Positions 1 through 10,177 of a stretch of DNA of 64,000 nucleotides are shown here, piece by piece. Within the stretch, counting starts at the first letter, position 1; every line of letters begins with the position of its first letter. Under the pieces are notes generated by a model, which saw nothing but the letters and a program-made list of their open reading frames with translations, had not been told where the DNA came from and ran no database searches. Made by a program: the position numbers and the translations under genes. The stretch is from contig JACVTC010000095.1 of NCBI GenBank assembly GCA_016946835.1, positions 666,501-730,500 of the forward strand, written 5' to 3'. Source of the stretch: Neocallimastix lanati (nom. inval.) (lineage: Eukaryota > Neocallimastigomycota > Neocallimastigomycetes > Neocallimastigales > Neocallimastigaceae).

Positions 1-1
1 C

Positions 2-148
2 ATTAATATTCCATCTAATAAAGAGCTTAAAATATTGAGTATTCAAGAAAGGATTAACATAAAGAAAACTATCAGAGATAGGAATAGTGCTTTCAAAATA
101 ATACCTGGTTCTATTATAACTTATAATGCTAAATATGTGAATTCTTAA
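2..148 (+). CDS. C-terminal end of an unidentified protein (partial, enters from the left edge)
   Basis: An open frame runs from base 2 to a TAA at 146-148 and encodes 48 residues, starting INIPSNKELK and ending YNAKYVNS. It is less AT-biased than the flanking DNA and has a mixed charged/hydrophobic composition, unlike the F/K/I/N strings produced by random AT DNA here. I do not recognise the family. It could be the last exon of a gene lying mostly to the left, or a chance ORF. Only the tail is visible, so no domain or function can be given. Confidence 0.3.
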   Translation: MNIPSNKELKILSIQERINIKKTIRDRNSAFKIIPGSIITYNAKYVNS

Positions 149-240
149 TGTAATCTTCCAAATTATTCTTTTAACAGGTATGTGTTTTGTAATCATATAA
201 ATAACTTTTAAATAATCCTTATTATTATTATAGTTAACTC

Positions 241-1586
241 TTAGGATGAATTTGTTTTCTCCTTATTAATATAATGTTTTTTTTTTAACGATTCCATGAA
301 TAATTTCGTTTCAATTTGATATTTTTTTTTACTTAAGAATTCCCAGAGTCTACCTTCAGTCCAAGATCCAAGGTTATGAATTAATATTAAAACTATTTTT
401 TTATTGTTGTTAGGACCAAAATGTCTCAGACCTCTACATATACACATAATAGACATTTCATAATAAAAACTAAGCTATATTATAAAAAAGCTATTATAAA
501 AATAAAATAAAAAAAATTAGTAAATGAAGTAAACTAAAAAAAAAATAAAATAAAATAAAATAAAAATACATTCTTTGATGTGGTCTTTTCTTTTGAGATA
601 TTTTTTTGATATATATAAATATATTATATTAATTTCACACGAAATTCGCAACCCAATGGAAAAAAAATTCATATTGTTAATGAATAGTTTTAATTGTAAA
701 AAACTTTATATAATATAAGTTTTAATTTTTTATGGTTCTATATTGATATCTAAATATTCTTTATCATATAATTATTAGTGAAGAAATGAAAATATTAATA
801 AAAATAAATTTCTTTTTTTTTTTTTTTTTTTTTTTATAAAATTATAAAGAATATTAAATATCAAAAGTATATTAAAAAATTGAAAAAAGTTTATAAAGTG
901 AATCGAAATAATTTCTAAAAGATTAAAACCAGTACCATAATTATATAACCATCCAAAAAATTTAAAAAAATAAAATTACATGATAAATATAACATTACAA
1001 CACTATTCATGAATTTTTTTTTCTTTTAGCTGCAATTATTGAGAACTTAACATTTATATATTTATTCATTTATTAATTACATGAATATTTTTTGATTATA
1101 AAAAAAAAAACTCAGAGTTTGTATTCTTGGAATTGTTATTAGATTTTGTTTTAAATGCTGAGAAGAAACCCATATGATTCCATTTGGAACATCTACGATA
1201 TGAAATTTTAACTCCTGATATCTATTTTTCAAATACTTTTTCAAATTTTTCATGGATGAAATTTGGAGTGTATACTTTAATCCTAAAGAAACTATCATTG
1301 AATTTAGTAATTCTTTTCACTGACAAGATATTATCCTTAAATTATATGAATCTATAATGAATAAATTCCTTCATTTTAGCATTGATCCATGAGTGTGTAC
1401 CACAGATAAAAATTGACCTTGTGTTGTCAATAGATATTCCATAACAGCGAGAACCCCGGCGAAATAACTTTTCTATAATGAACTATTAATTACAAATCAA
1501 TAAAAATGAAACTAATAAAAACTAAAATAATAAAAGCTAAGAAATATAAATATAAATAAAAAATATATATATATATAAATTAAAAA

Positions 1587-1617
<31 letters not shown>

Positions 1618-2310
1618 TAAAATAATTAAAATAATATGAAGTTTTTTCTTTGTCCTTTGTGCAGTAACTGATAAATATTTAATTAAAAAAAAAAAAAAAA
1701 AAAACACTTGTAAATTCTATTATAATGGATTCAATTAATAAAGCTCTATAAAACGTAAAAAAAAATTCTCTGTTGAATAATCATATAATAGCTAAAATTT
1801 AGATGTAAAGAAAAATGTTAGTAGTGAAAGACCATAAAAAGATTCCCATCCGTTAAATAAAGTCTTAAACACATGCTTTGGAGTGAATCAATCTCCTACA
1901 TTTCCAATTTACGATAGCTACATGAGAGTTTAAATTATACTACAGAAAAATACATATACAAAATAATGCTAATGTAAAAAAAAAAAAAAAAAATACAATA
2001 GATTCATTACAGTGATAATATTTAGAAACTAAATGGTATTATTAATTATACAACACCAATGTTACTACATATTCAGTTTAAAACAATATAAAACCTCAGG
2101 TTCATTTTCTACAGTCTTCCAGTATTCCAATACTCTCTCTTCGTACTAGAAGCCACTATAAAAAGGATAACCATCAATTATCATGAGAATAACATAAGAA
2201 TTAGTACACCTGATATAGGCTATTCCTTTTCCACCAACCCTCCATGAACCTGGAAAAACAGTCCATATCATTAAACTCCATAGAAGGTTAATACGTCCCT
2301 GAGAAGAAAT
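241..2310 (-). pseudogene. Possible decayed coding remnants, minus strand
   Basis: Several short minus-strand stretches read like protein, separated by stops, frameshifts and A/T runs: 241-456 (contains LILIHNLGSWTEGRLWEFL), 1077-1298 (contains FHIVDVPNGIIWVSSQHLK), about 1360-1485 (contains GISIDNTRSIFICGTHSW) and about 2120-2300 (contains WRVGGKGIAYIRCTNSYV). Local G+C is higher than in the surrounding spacer. They may be exons of a broken gene or pieces of an old one. I recognise no family and see no single frame joining them. Chance cannot be excluded. Confidence 0.25.
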
Positions 2311-4233
2311 TAGATATTCAAACAAGTAAAAATTTATAAATAAATATTTAATAATATAAAAATAAAATAAAAAATATAAAGTATAAAATATAAAATCTAA
2401 AAATTAAAAAATTAAAAATTAAAAATTAAAAATTAAAATAAAAAAAATTAAAAATTAAAATAAAAAAATTAAAAATTAAAATAAAAAAAATTAAAATTAA
2501 AATATAAAAAATAAAAAATAAGAATTAAAAAATAAAAATTATTATGGAGGACATTAACACTTTTATGATCTTTTCTATGATCTTTTAAAAAAAAATAATA
2601 AAATAAAACAAAATAAAATTCATGTTATTTTTATTTTAAAACAAATATTTTTTATTTATAAATAAATTTTAACTTCTTTTTCTTTTTTTTTTACTTAATA
2701 TGTATTAGTCTTATTTTCACTTTAATTTATATAGATATAAATATATATATAAATATGTGTATAAATAGGGAAGGGGTAGGAAGGAAGATTTTTATATATA
2801 TATATATATTATAAATTTTATTATTATTTTTTTATTATTATTTTAGTTTTATTTTAATTATTTATTTATTGTATATATATTATATTTTAACAATACTTAA
2901 TTAAAATATAAAATTAAAAATATATATAGATAATAAATAAAAAATATTTAATATATTATAAAAATTTTCAAGATTTTAATTTATTTATAATTTTAATATT
3001 CATATTCATATTTATAATATATAACAAATAATAATATTCTTTGTTTAATAAAAATATAAATAAAAAAAATTTTTTTAAAAAATTAACTTTTTTAAACAAA
3101 AAAAATTATAAAAAAAAAAAGAAAAAAAAAAGAGGGATAAAGAAATGTAAAAACTAATAAAAAGTTTCAAAAGTAAAAATAATATGGATTTAAATTGTTT
3201 AATTTTTTACTTTTTTAAAAATAAAAATGCTTTTTTCAAATTGAATTTAACTAATTCAACTTTTTAAAAATTTTCTTTATATATATATATTATTATTATA
3301 TTTTAAGGTATTTTATACTTGCAATTAATTATGAAAAAATTTAAAAAATCATAATCATGAAGAGCAAGTAACATTAAATATTAAATTTATAAGAATTTTT
3401 TTATATTTCTTTAAAAATTCTTTAATAATAAATGATGATAAATAATATCTTCTTAAATTTATTTTAGTTGTTGAAATTAATATATATATATATAAATGTT
3501 ATTTTTTAAAATTTTCATTTTATTAATTTTGTTTTTTTGTTTTTTTGTTTTTTTGTTTTTGTCTTTATTTTGTTGGATTTTTAGTTTATTTTTCTGTTTT
3601 GCTTTTTTTTTTTTTTTTTTTTTGATTTTTTATTTTTTTTTTTATTTTTTTATTTTTTATTTTTTTTTGATTTTTTTGATTTTTTTTTAATTTTTTTGTT
3701 TTGTTTTTATTTTTTTGATTTTACTTATTTTATTATGTTCATTTGACTTTTGTATTTAAATAAATTTTTAGTAATAAGTATATTTCTTATTATGATTATG
3801 ATTATGATTATAATTGATTTGGTTTTGATTTTTTTATTGATTTATTTCAATAATCTATTATGCAATTTAATATTGGTCTAATTCAATAATTCTATTATTT
3901 GTTTTATTTCATTGATTTATTTCAATATCTTTTTTTATAATTTATTTGGTATAATATATATAAATTTATATTATAATGATTTTTTAAATAGGTATATAAT
4001 TATCAATCCTATAAAATAGCATAAAATTGACTGATAACTAATATAGGATAAACTTTTATTTTAATTAATAAAAAAATTACCCTATTTATATATATTAATA
4101 CTTCTTTATAATGAAGTTGTATATTCAAAGTCTTTATACTAATTTCCCCATAATTTACTTTTATATACAATCTAGCTTTAACTATATAAACTTTGTATAA
4201 TTATAATTTCAAAATATTGATTATTTAATATTA

Positions 4234-4281
<48 letters not shown>

Positions 4282-5056
4282 AAAGATTATTCACAATTCT
4301 AATTGTAATTTTTAATTGTAATAATATATTTAATATACAACGATATATGTATGTATATATAATATTTATAATAATATTAATATTTGATTGATTAAAAATA
4401 TGAAAAAATTTAATCGTATTATTATCCTCAAAGAAAAAAAAATTTTTTTTAAACATCAATTTAACTGAAAAAAAATTGAAGTTCATTATTTTTTTTTTTT
4501 ACTTTTTTAGATATATTTATCATTGTTATTAATTTTTTTCATTTTAAATTTACCTTTTCATTTTTGTTTTCTTTCTTCTTTTCTTTCTTTTTTTCTTCTT
4601 TTTTCTTTTTTTTTATAATTATTATTATTATTGTTGTTGTTCTTGTTGTTAATATATTATTATATTAAAATTATTCATTGAAGATAAAAAAAATTTATAA
4701 AATCATTATTAATTTACTATATGAAGTTTTAAACCTTTTTTTTTTTCTCTTCACTTTGTAAATAATTATAATCCTGAAATTTTACATATATTAGTTTATC
4801 AAATATTATTAATATATATATATTTTTTCATCTATATTTATAAAAAAATATTGAATGTTTTGATAAGATTGCTAATTAAATTATATAAGAAAATGGTGTT
4901 TTTTTTTTTTTTTTAAAAAAAAATAAAAAAAAAATAAGGATTAAGACTGAAAATTATAAAATAAAAAATTATAAATAACTTTAAACATGAAATATCATAT
5001 ATTTGATTAATAATTATTTAAAATATACTAATACTTTTTTTAAACTGTTATGATAA
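2311..5056. other. Gene-free AT-rich spacer downstream of the glycogenin-like gene
   Basis: About 2.7 kb of A/T-dominated DNA with no convincing coding region. It holds AAAATTA-type repeats (2395-2530), a T/TTTG-rich stretch (3520-3720) that makes a meaningless F/L ORF, an (ATT)n microsatellite (about 4225-4279), a pyrimidine tract (about 4560-4612) and short TTATTA/TTGTTG runs (4617-4650). The part next to 5057 should contain the 3' UTR of the minus-strand gene. I cannot assign a specific polyadenylation signal among the many AATAAA-like strings. Confidence 0.6.
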
Positions 5057-8000
5057 TTATTTAGTTTTGTTGAAAGAAAGAAGTGACATTGGTTTCATTT
5101 TGTCTAAAGTTTCTTCATCATTAATATTCTTTACTTCGGTTGATAAAATTTCTCCATCTGCATTCTTTCTTATTACAGTTCTTCTTACTTTAGTAGAAAC
5201 ATGATTTGATCCATCACCAATATTTGACAATCCAGTACTTCCAATTAATGAACTAGTTTGATTTTCAATATCATCAATAGTACCTTCAATAGTCTTAGTT
5301 TCTACTACATCACCATTCTTATTTTTAATAACGATAGTACGAGTTACCTTGGTATTAGAAAGTGAATTATCTTCAGGTAATGCCTTAACTTCTAAGATTC
5401 TTCCAGATGGTGATTTTCTTACAACCTTCTTAACCACCTTCACTGTACAAGAAGAAGTTTCCTTTGATTCTTCTGGAACAACATTCTTAGTAGTAGATGC
5501 AGTTATAGCTGTAGCTGGTTTAGTTACAACCTTTTTAACTTCAGATTCTTTTGGAGTAACTTCTTTAACTTCCTTAGAAATTATAGTATTAGAAGCATCC
5601 TTAGTCTTGGCATCATTTTTTGTTGAAGAGCCACTCTTAACTTGCTTAGAAACAACGGTACGTTCTCCAGTCTTTGGATCAATAACTACTTCTTCAATTT
5701 CTTCAATTTCTTCTACCTCATCAAACTCACCATCCTCTGGAGCATCACCCTTAACTTGTCTAGAAACTACAATTTGTTCACCAGTAACTGGATCAATTTC
5801 AATTTCTTCTACTTCCTCAACAACAAATGTTTCAGATTCTGGTTGTTTTTGAGTTGTCTTTTTAGTTGTAGTCTTCTTTGTAGTAGTAGTAGTAGAACCC
5901 TTCTTTGAAGAAGTTGATTTCTTTGATTCAACTGAAGCTGGAGTTGGAACGACAGCTTCTCTTGGTTTAGACTCAATCTTTGGTTCACCACTTTTAACTT
6001 GTCTGGAAACAACAGTACGTTTGCCAGTCTTTGGATCAACAATTTCTTCAATTTCTTCAATTTCTTCTACTTCTTCTACTTCATCATATTCACCATCCTT
6101 TGGAGCATCACCCTTAACTTGTCTAGAAACTACAGTTTGTTTACCAGTAACTGGATCAATTTCAATTTCTTCAACTTCTTCAACTACAAACGTCTCAGAT
6201 TCTGGTTGTTTTTGAGTTGTCTTTTTAGTTGTAGTCTTCTTTGTAGTAGTAGTAGTAGTAGAACCCTTCTTTGAAGAAGTTGATTTCTTTGATTCAACTG
6301 GAGCTGGAGTTGGAACAACAGCTTCTCTTGGTTTAGATTCAACAACTGGAGCTTCCCTTGGTTTAGATTCAATCTTTGGTTCACCACTCTTAACTTGTCT
6401 GGAAACAACAGTACGTTTACCAGTCTTTGGATCAACAATTTCTTCAATTTCTTCAATTTCTTCTACTTCTTCTACTTCATCATATTCACCATCCTTTGAA
6501 ACATCTCCCTTAACTTGTCTTGAAACTACTTTTCTTTCACCAGTAACTGGATCAATTACAATTTCTTCAACTTCTTCTACAACAATAGTTTCAGTTTCTG
6601 GTTGTTTCGAAGTAGTCTTCTTAGTAATAACCTTCTTCGTAGTAGAAGTAGTCTTCTTTGAAGACGTTGATTTCTTTGATTCAGCTTTAGCTGGAGTTGA
6701 AGCAACAGCTTCTCTTGGTTTGGATTCTACTGAAGCTGGAGTTGGGGCAACAGCTTCTCTTGGTTTAGATTCAACCTTTGGTTCACCACTCTTAACTTGT
6801 CTAGAAACAACAGTACGTTTGCCAGTCTTTGGATCAACAATTTCTTCAATTTCTTCAATTTCTTCTACTTCTTCTACTTCATCATATTCACCATCCTTTG
6901 GAACATCTCCCTTAACTTGTCTTGAAACTACTTTTCTTTCACCAGTAACTGGATCAATAATTATTTCTTCAACTTCTTCAACGACAATAGTTTCAGTTTC
7001 TGGTTGTTTTGAAGTAGTCTTTTTAGTAATAACCTTCTTTGTTGTAGAAGAAGTCTTCTTTGAAGGAGTTGATTTCTTTGATTCAACTGGAACTGGAGCA
7101 GTAGCTTCTCTTGGTTCAGCTTCAACCTTTGGTTCTTCCTTTTTCTGTTCTGGAACTGGAACTGGAGCAGCAGCTTCTCTTGGTTCAGCTTCAACCTTTG
7201 GTTCTTCCTTTTTCTGTTCTGGAACTGGAACTGGAGCAGCAGCTTCTCTTGGTTCAGCTTCAACCTTTGGTTCTTCCTTTTTCTGTTCTGGAACTGGAAC
7301 TGGAGCAGCAGCTTCTCTTGGTTCAGCTTCAACCTTTGGTTCTTCCTTCTTCTGTTCTGGAACTGGAACTGGAGCAGCAGCTTCTCTTGGTTCAGCATCA
7401 ACCTTTGGTTCTTCCTTCTTCTGTTCTGGAACTGGAACTGGAGCAGCAGCTTCTCTTGGCTCAGCATCAACCTTTGGTTCTTCCTTCTTCTTCTTAGAAT
7501 CCTTCTTAGAAATCTTCTTAGACTTCTTTGATTCAGTCTTTGAAGCTGGAGTTGGAGCAGTAGCTTCCTTTGGTTTAGCTTCATCTTCTGGAAGTCCAAG
7601 ATCTCTTGGTCCAGATTCAACTGGTTCTTCCTTCTTTGGTTCTGGAACTGGAGCAGTAGCTTCTCTTGGTTCAGCTTCAACCTTTGGTTCTTCCTTCTTC
7701 TTCTTAGAATCCTTCTTAGTAGTCTTTTTAGACTTCTTTGATTCAGTCTTTGAAGCTGAAGCTGGAACAGTAGCTTCCTTTGGCTTAGCTTCATCTTCTG
7801 GGAGTTCAAGATCTTTTGGACTAGATTCAATTTCATCTTCTGGTTTTTCTTCTTCCTTATGTTTGGTAATATAGGTATCTGAAACTACAACAGTATTCTT
7901 ATTTTCAGGTAAAGCAATTTCATTGGTAACTTGAGTAATATTAATAGTATCAGTAACCTTATTCTTCTTTAATTCATCAAATTCTTCTGGGAAGTAACCT

Positions 8001-10177
8001 TCACTCTTCAAATCAGTTTCATTGTAACTAGCATTTTCATCAGTATAAGGTTCTTGTTGATCCATGTACATGCCATCATAAACATCAACATCTTCAAATA
8101 AATCATCATGGAAGTTATCATCAATAACACCATTATAATTGTATGGATCATCTTCATTAATACCAAAAGTATTCTTATTGTATTGGAAGTCTTCAAAGTC
8201 CATTGAAATTGAGGAAGCAATAGAGCGACGTCTAGACAATCTTCTATGACCGGATGGAGTTTCAGAAGTAATAGATTGGTTAGATTCAGACTTCTTTCTA
8301 CGAAGATTTGGTAAATAAGAGAAACCGTAAAGATCATAATTATCAAGATCAGCTTCTGATTCACGAGTTTCACTCATGTAGCTACTTGGTTCATGTACAA
8401 AGGATTGATTTTCTGATCCATATTCAGAGGCAACTTCATAAGTAGGCTTTTCTGATATGTTACCATATTCAGTAAAGTTTCCATTAACAGGATCATATTT
8501 ATAAGAATTACTACCTGGGAATTCTGGAGCATCTCTTGTAGTGCTATATAAGGCATTAACTCTAATTCCTGGAAGATTCATAAATAATCTATCATTTTCT
8601 TTTTCTTCTTCAGTCATCCTTTCTCTATGTGGCTTGAAACCACTAAGTTCACCAAAGTTCCAACCAATCTTATAAGTAGAGAATTCATCCACTGGTTCTG
8701 GATTGAAGGAATAATCATTATATTCAATTTTCTTCATATCCTCATCATCAACTTCTTCTTCATAGACGGCAACATTTTCTGGTTCATTTTGTTTATTATC
8801 ATAAGCTTCCATAATATCATGAATATGTGGTGGCTTTGGATAATCAACAAAAGTAAATGGTTCTTCTCTTGGTTGATCATGATTTTCTGGTGGAGTAACA
8901 ACTTCAAAGTTTGGATAAGATTGTGATTGAGAAAAGTCTTCTACTGGATGATTGTAATAATCATTAGATGGTTGTGGATCTTGCCAAGCATTATCTGTTG
9001 GATGCCAAGTAGACCAAGATTCCCAAACTGGTTGTGGTTCTGGTTCTGGTGGTGGTGGTGGTGGAACATAAACTGGAGGTGGTGGTGGATGATATTCTTC
9101 ATGTGGTGGTGGTGGTGGATGGTATTCTTGTGGTGGTGGGTGATATTCTTCATGATATTCTTGATGATGATATTCTTGTGGTGGTGGGTGATATTCTTGA
9201 TGATATTCCTGATGATGATACTCTTGTGGTGGTGGGTGATATTCTTCATGATATTCTTGATGATGATATTCTTGTTGTGGTGGATGATATTCTTCATGTC
9301 TTTCATTCCATTGTGGTTCTGGTGGGGGAGTTGGTGGTACATATTCAACTCTCTTGTAACCATTATTCTTAAAAGTATCAAAATCATCACGAATATTCCA
9401 CCATTGCATAGCTAATTCCTTAAATTGATGAGAAGTAAAACCTCTTGGCATAATCTTTCCATCGGCGAAACGTAAATTCCAATTCCATGGCTTTTCAGGA
9501 CCAATGAAATGAACTACTCTAATGTTACTCATATATTCAGCATAAGCTGGAGCATAGGAATAATAAGCAGATGGAGTAACGTTAAATGTGAAAGAAAGAC
9601 GGCCATAAGAAGTATTTGACCAATTCTTGAAATAACGGTTTAATAAACCTTGATCAGCACCATCGAAACTTCCAGAAGAAAGAGCTAAAGCCTTTAAGTT
9701 ACTATAAGTTTCAGCAGATGGCTTACAGGCAAATAAACCAGAGTTAAAGTTATCTGGCCATCCAGTATCTGGGGCAGCAGCAAATACTTCAGCATTAACA
9801 GTAGTATCAGCTCTTTCTAAACGTTCAAATAATTCATCAATATTTCTTAAAACCATAGCATCAGCATCAATAAAAACAACATAACGGAATTGCAATAAAT
9901 TCCAAATATGGATTTTGGTAAGGGTTACACCTAATTCTGGTCTACCTAAAAGACTTAAATTTGCAGTATCAAAAGAATTAAATGGTTCAACAGTAATTAA
10001 TTCATCATATAAATGTCCTGGGTCTAACAGATAATCCTTACTTCCAGAAGATAATTCCGGAGTAATCATACAAACAATTTTCTTATTGGTTCCACTAAGT
10101 CTTAAAGAGTGCGCTAAAGTAACAGCACCAGAAACATAGTTATCTGATGTAACTAATGTAACATAAGCATCAGTCAT
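5057..10177 (-). CDS. Glycogenin-like GT8 glycosyltransferase with a very long repetitive C-terminal tail (1706 aa)
   Basis: Residues 1-270 are a GT8 domain of the glycogenin type, which primes glycogen synthesis in the cytoplasm by adding glucose from UDP-glucose to its own tyrosine. Visible hallmarks: N-terminal AYVTLVTSDNYVSGAVTLAHSL, the metal-binding DxD as D104-A-D106 in FIDADAMVLRN, NSGLF (145-149), DGADQG (172-177) and VVHFIGPEKPW (221-231). Y206 in the AYYSYAP segment is the best candidate for the autoglucosylated tyrosine. The remaining 1400 residues are not globular: a His/Tyr/Pro repeat region (about 290-370), an acidic Tyr/Asn-rich part (about 380-760), a Lys/Glu/Pro/Ala part with 23-aa repeats, then four units of about 125 aa built on DPVTGERKVVSRQVKGD-like motifs. 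Typical glycogenins are a few hundred residues long, so the tail is exceptional. The start is chosen because the GT8 domain begins there and an A-run precedes the ATG. No intron or frameshift is visible. Confidence 0.9.
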   Translation of the reverse strand: MTDAYVTLVTSDNYVSGAVTLAHSLRLSGTNKKIVCMITPELSSGSKDYLLDPGHLYDELITVEPFNSFDTANLSLLGRPELGVTLTKIHIWNLLQFRYVVFIDADAMVLRNIDELFERLERADTTVNAEVFAAAPDTGWPDNFNSGLFACKPSAETYSNLKALALSSGSFDGADQGLLNRYFKNWSNTSYGRLSFTFNVTPSAYYSYAPAYAEYMSNIRVVHFIGPEKPWNWNLRFADGKIMPRGFTSHQFKELAMQWWNIRDDFDTFKNNGYKRVEYVPPTPPPEPQWNERHEEYHPPQQEYHHQEYHEEYHPPPQEYHHQEYHQEYHPPPQEYHHQEYHEEYHPPPQEYHPPPPPHEEYHPPPPPVYVPPPPPPEPEPQPVWESWSTWHPTDNAWQDPQPSNDYYNHPVEDFSQSQSYPNFEVVTPPENHDQPREEPFTFVDYPKPPHIHDIMEAYDNKQNEPENVAVYEEEVDDEDMKKIEYNDYSFNPEPVDEFSTYKIGWNFGELSGFKPHRERMTEEEKENDRLFMNLPGIRVNALYSTTRDAPEFPGSNSYKYDPVNGNFTEYGNISEKPTYEVASEYGSENQSFVHEPSSYMSETRESEADLDNYDLYGFSYLPNLRRKKSESNQSITSETPSGHRRLSRRRSIASSISMDFEDFQYNKNTFGINEDDPYNYNGVIDDNFHDDLFEDVDVYDGMYMDQQEPYTDENASYNETDLKSEGYFPEEFDELKKNKVTDTINITQVTNEIALPENKNTVVVSDTYITKHKEEEKPEDEIESSPKDLELPEDEAKPKEATVPASASKTESKKSKKTTKKDSKKKKEEPKVEAEPREATAPVPEPKKEEPVESGPRDLGLPEDEAKPKEATAPTPASKTESKKSKKISKKDSKKKKEEPKVDAEPREAAAPVPVPEQKKEEPKVDAEPREAAAPVPVPEQKKEEPKVEAEPREAAAPVPVPEQKKEEPKVEAEPREAAAPVPVPEQKKEEPKVEAEPREAAAPVPVPEQKKEEPKVEAEPREATAPVPVESKKSTPSKKTSSTTKKVITKKTTSKQPETETIVVEEVEEIIIDPVTGERKVVSRQVKGDVPKDGEYDEVEEVEEIEEIEEIVDPKTGKRTVVSRQVKSGEPKVESKPREAVAPTPASVESKPREAVASTPAKAESKKSTSSKKTTSTTKKVITKKTTSKQPETETIVVEEVEEIVIDPVTGERKVVSRQVKGDVSKDGEYDEVEEVEEIEEIEEIVDPKTGKRTVVSRQVKSGEPKIESKPREAPVVESKPREAVVPTPAPVESKKSTSSKKGSTTTTTTKKTTTKKTTQKQPESETFVVEEVEEIEIDPVTGKQTVVSRQVKGDAPKDGEYDEVEEVEEIEEIEEIVDPKTGKRTVVSRQVKSGEPKIESKPREAVVPTPASVESKKSTSSKKGSTTTTTKKTTTKKTTQKQPESETFVVEEVEEIEIDPVTGEQIVVSRQVKGDAPEDGEFDEVEEIEEIEEVVIDPKTGERTVVSKQVKSGSSTKNDAKTKDASNTIISKEVKEVTPKESEVKKVVTKPATAITASTTKNVVPEESKETSSCTVKVVKKVVRKSPSGRILEVKALPEDNSLSNTKVTRTIVIKNKNGDVVETKTIEGTIDDIENQTSSLIGSTGLSNIGDGSNHVSTKVRRTVIRKNADGEILSTEVKNINDEETLDKMKPMSLLSFNKTK
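5640..7085 (-). repeat. Four long tandem repeats (about 366-402 bp) inside the glycogenin-like gene
   Basis: The string ccagtaactggatcaa recurs at about 5781, 6147, 6541 and 6944, marking four units of 122-134 codons. Each unit has a Ser/Thr/Lys-rich stretch, then two copies of a Glu-rich motif ending in DPxTGxxxVVSRQVKxG. The antisense ORFs over this segment are shadows of the repeats. Confidence 0.85.
7086..7490 (-). repeat. 69-bp tandem repeats inside the glycogenin-like gene
   Basis: Five near-identical 69-bp units begin at about 7143, 7212, 7281, 7350 and 7419, with partial units on both sides. Each encodes 23 residues of the form EEPKVEAEPREAAAPVPVPE plus QKK. Near identity between units suggests recent expansion or gene conversion. 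Confidence 0.88.
9090..9310 (-). repeat. Tandem repeats coding for His/Tyr/Pro-rich segment of the glycogenin-like protein
   Basis: In-frame repeats encode variations on QEYHHQEYHEEYHPPP, about 16 residues (48 bp) each, in roughly three full units plus partial ones. Each unit has three or four tyrosines. The segment lies immediately after the GT8 domain. Confidence 0.8.

Noticed and set aside
3496-3690. F/L-rich 64-aa ORF that looks like a membrane protein
   Set aside because: Low-complexity poly-T DNA.
6720-7874. Plus-strand 384-aa ORF of Gly/Ser/Phe repeats and the other long ORFs antisense to or overlapping 5349-9415
   Set aside because: Shadows of the codon-biased repeats of the glycogenin-like gene. 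Periodicity follows the real frame and there is no independent start context.
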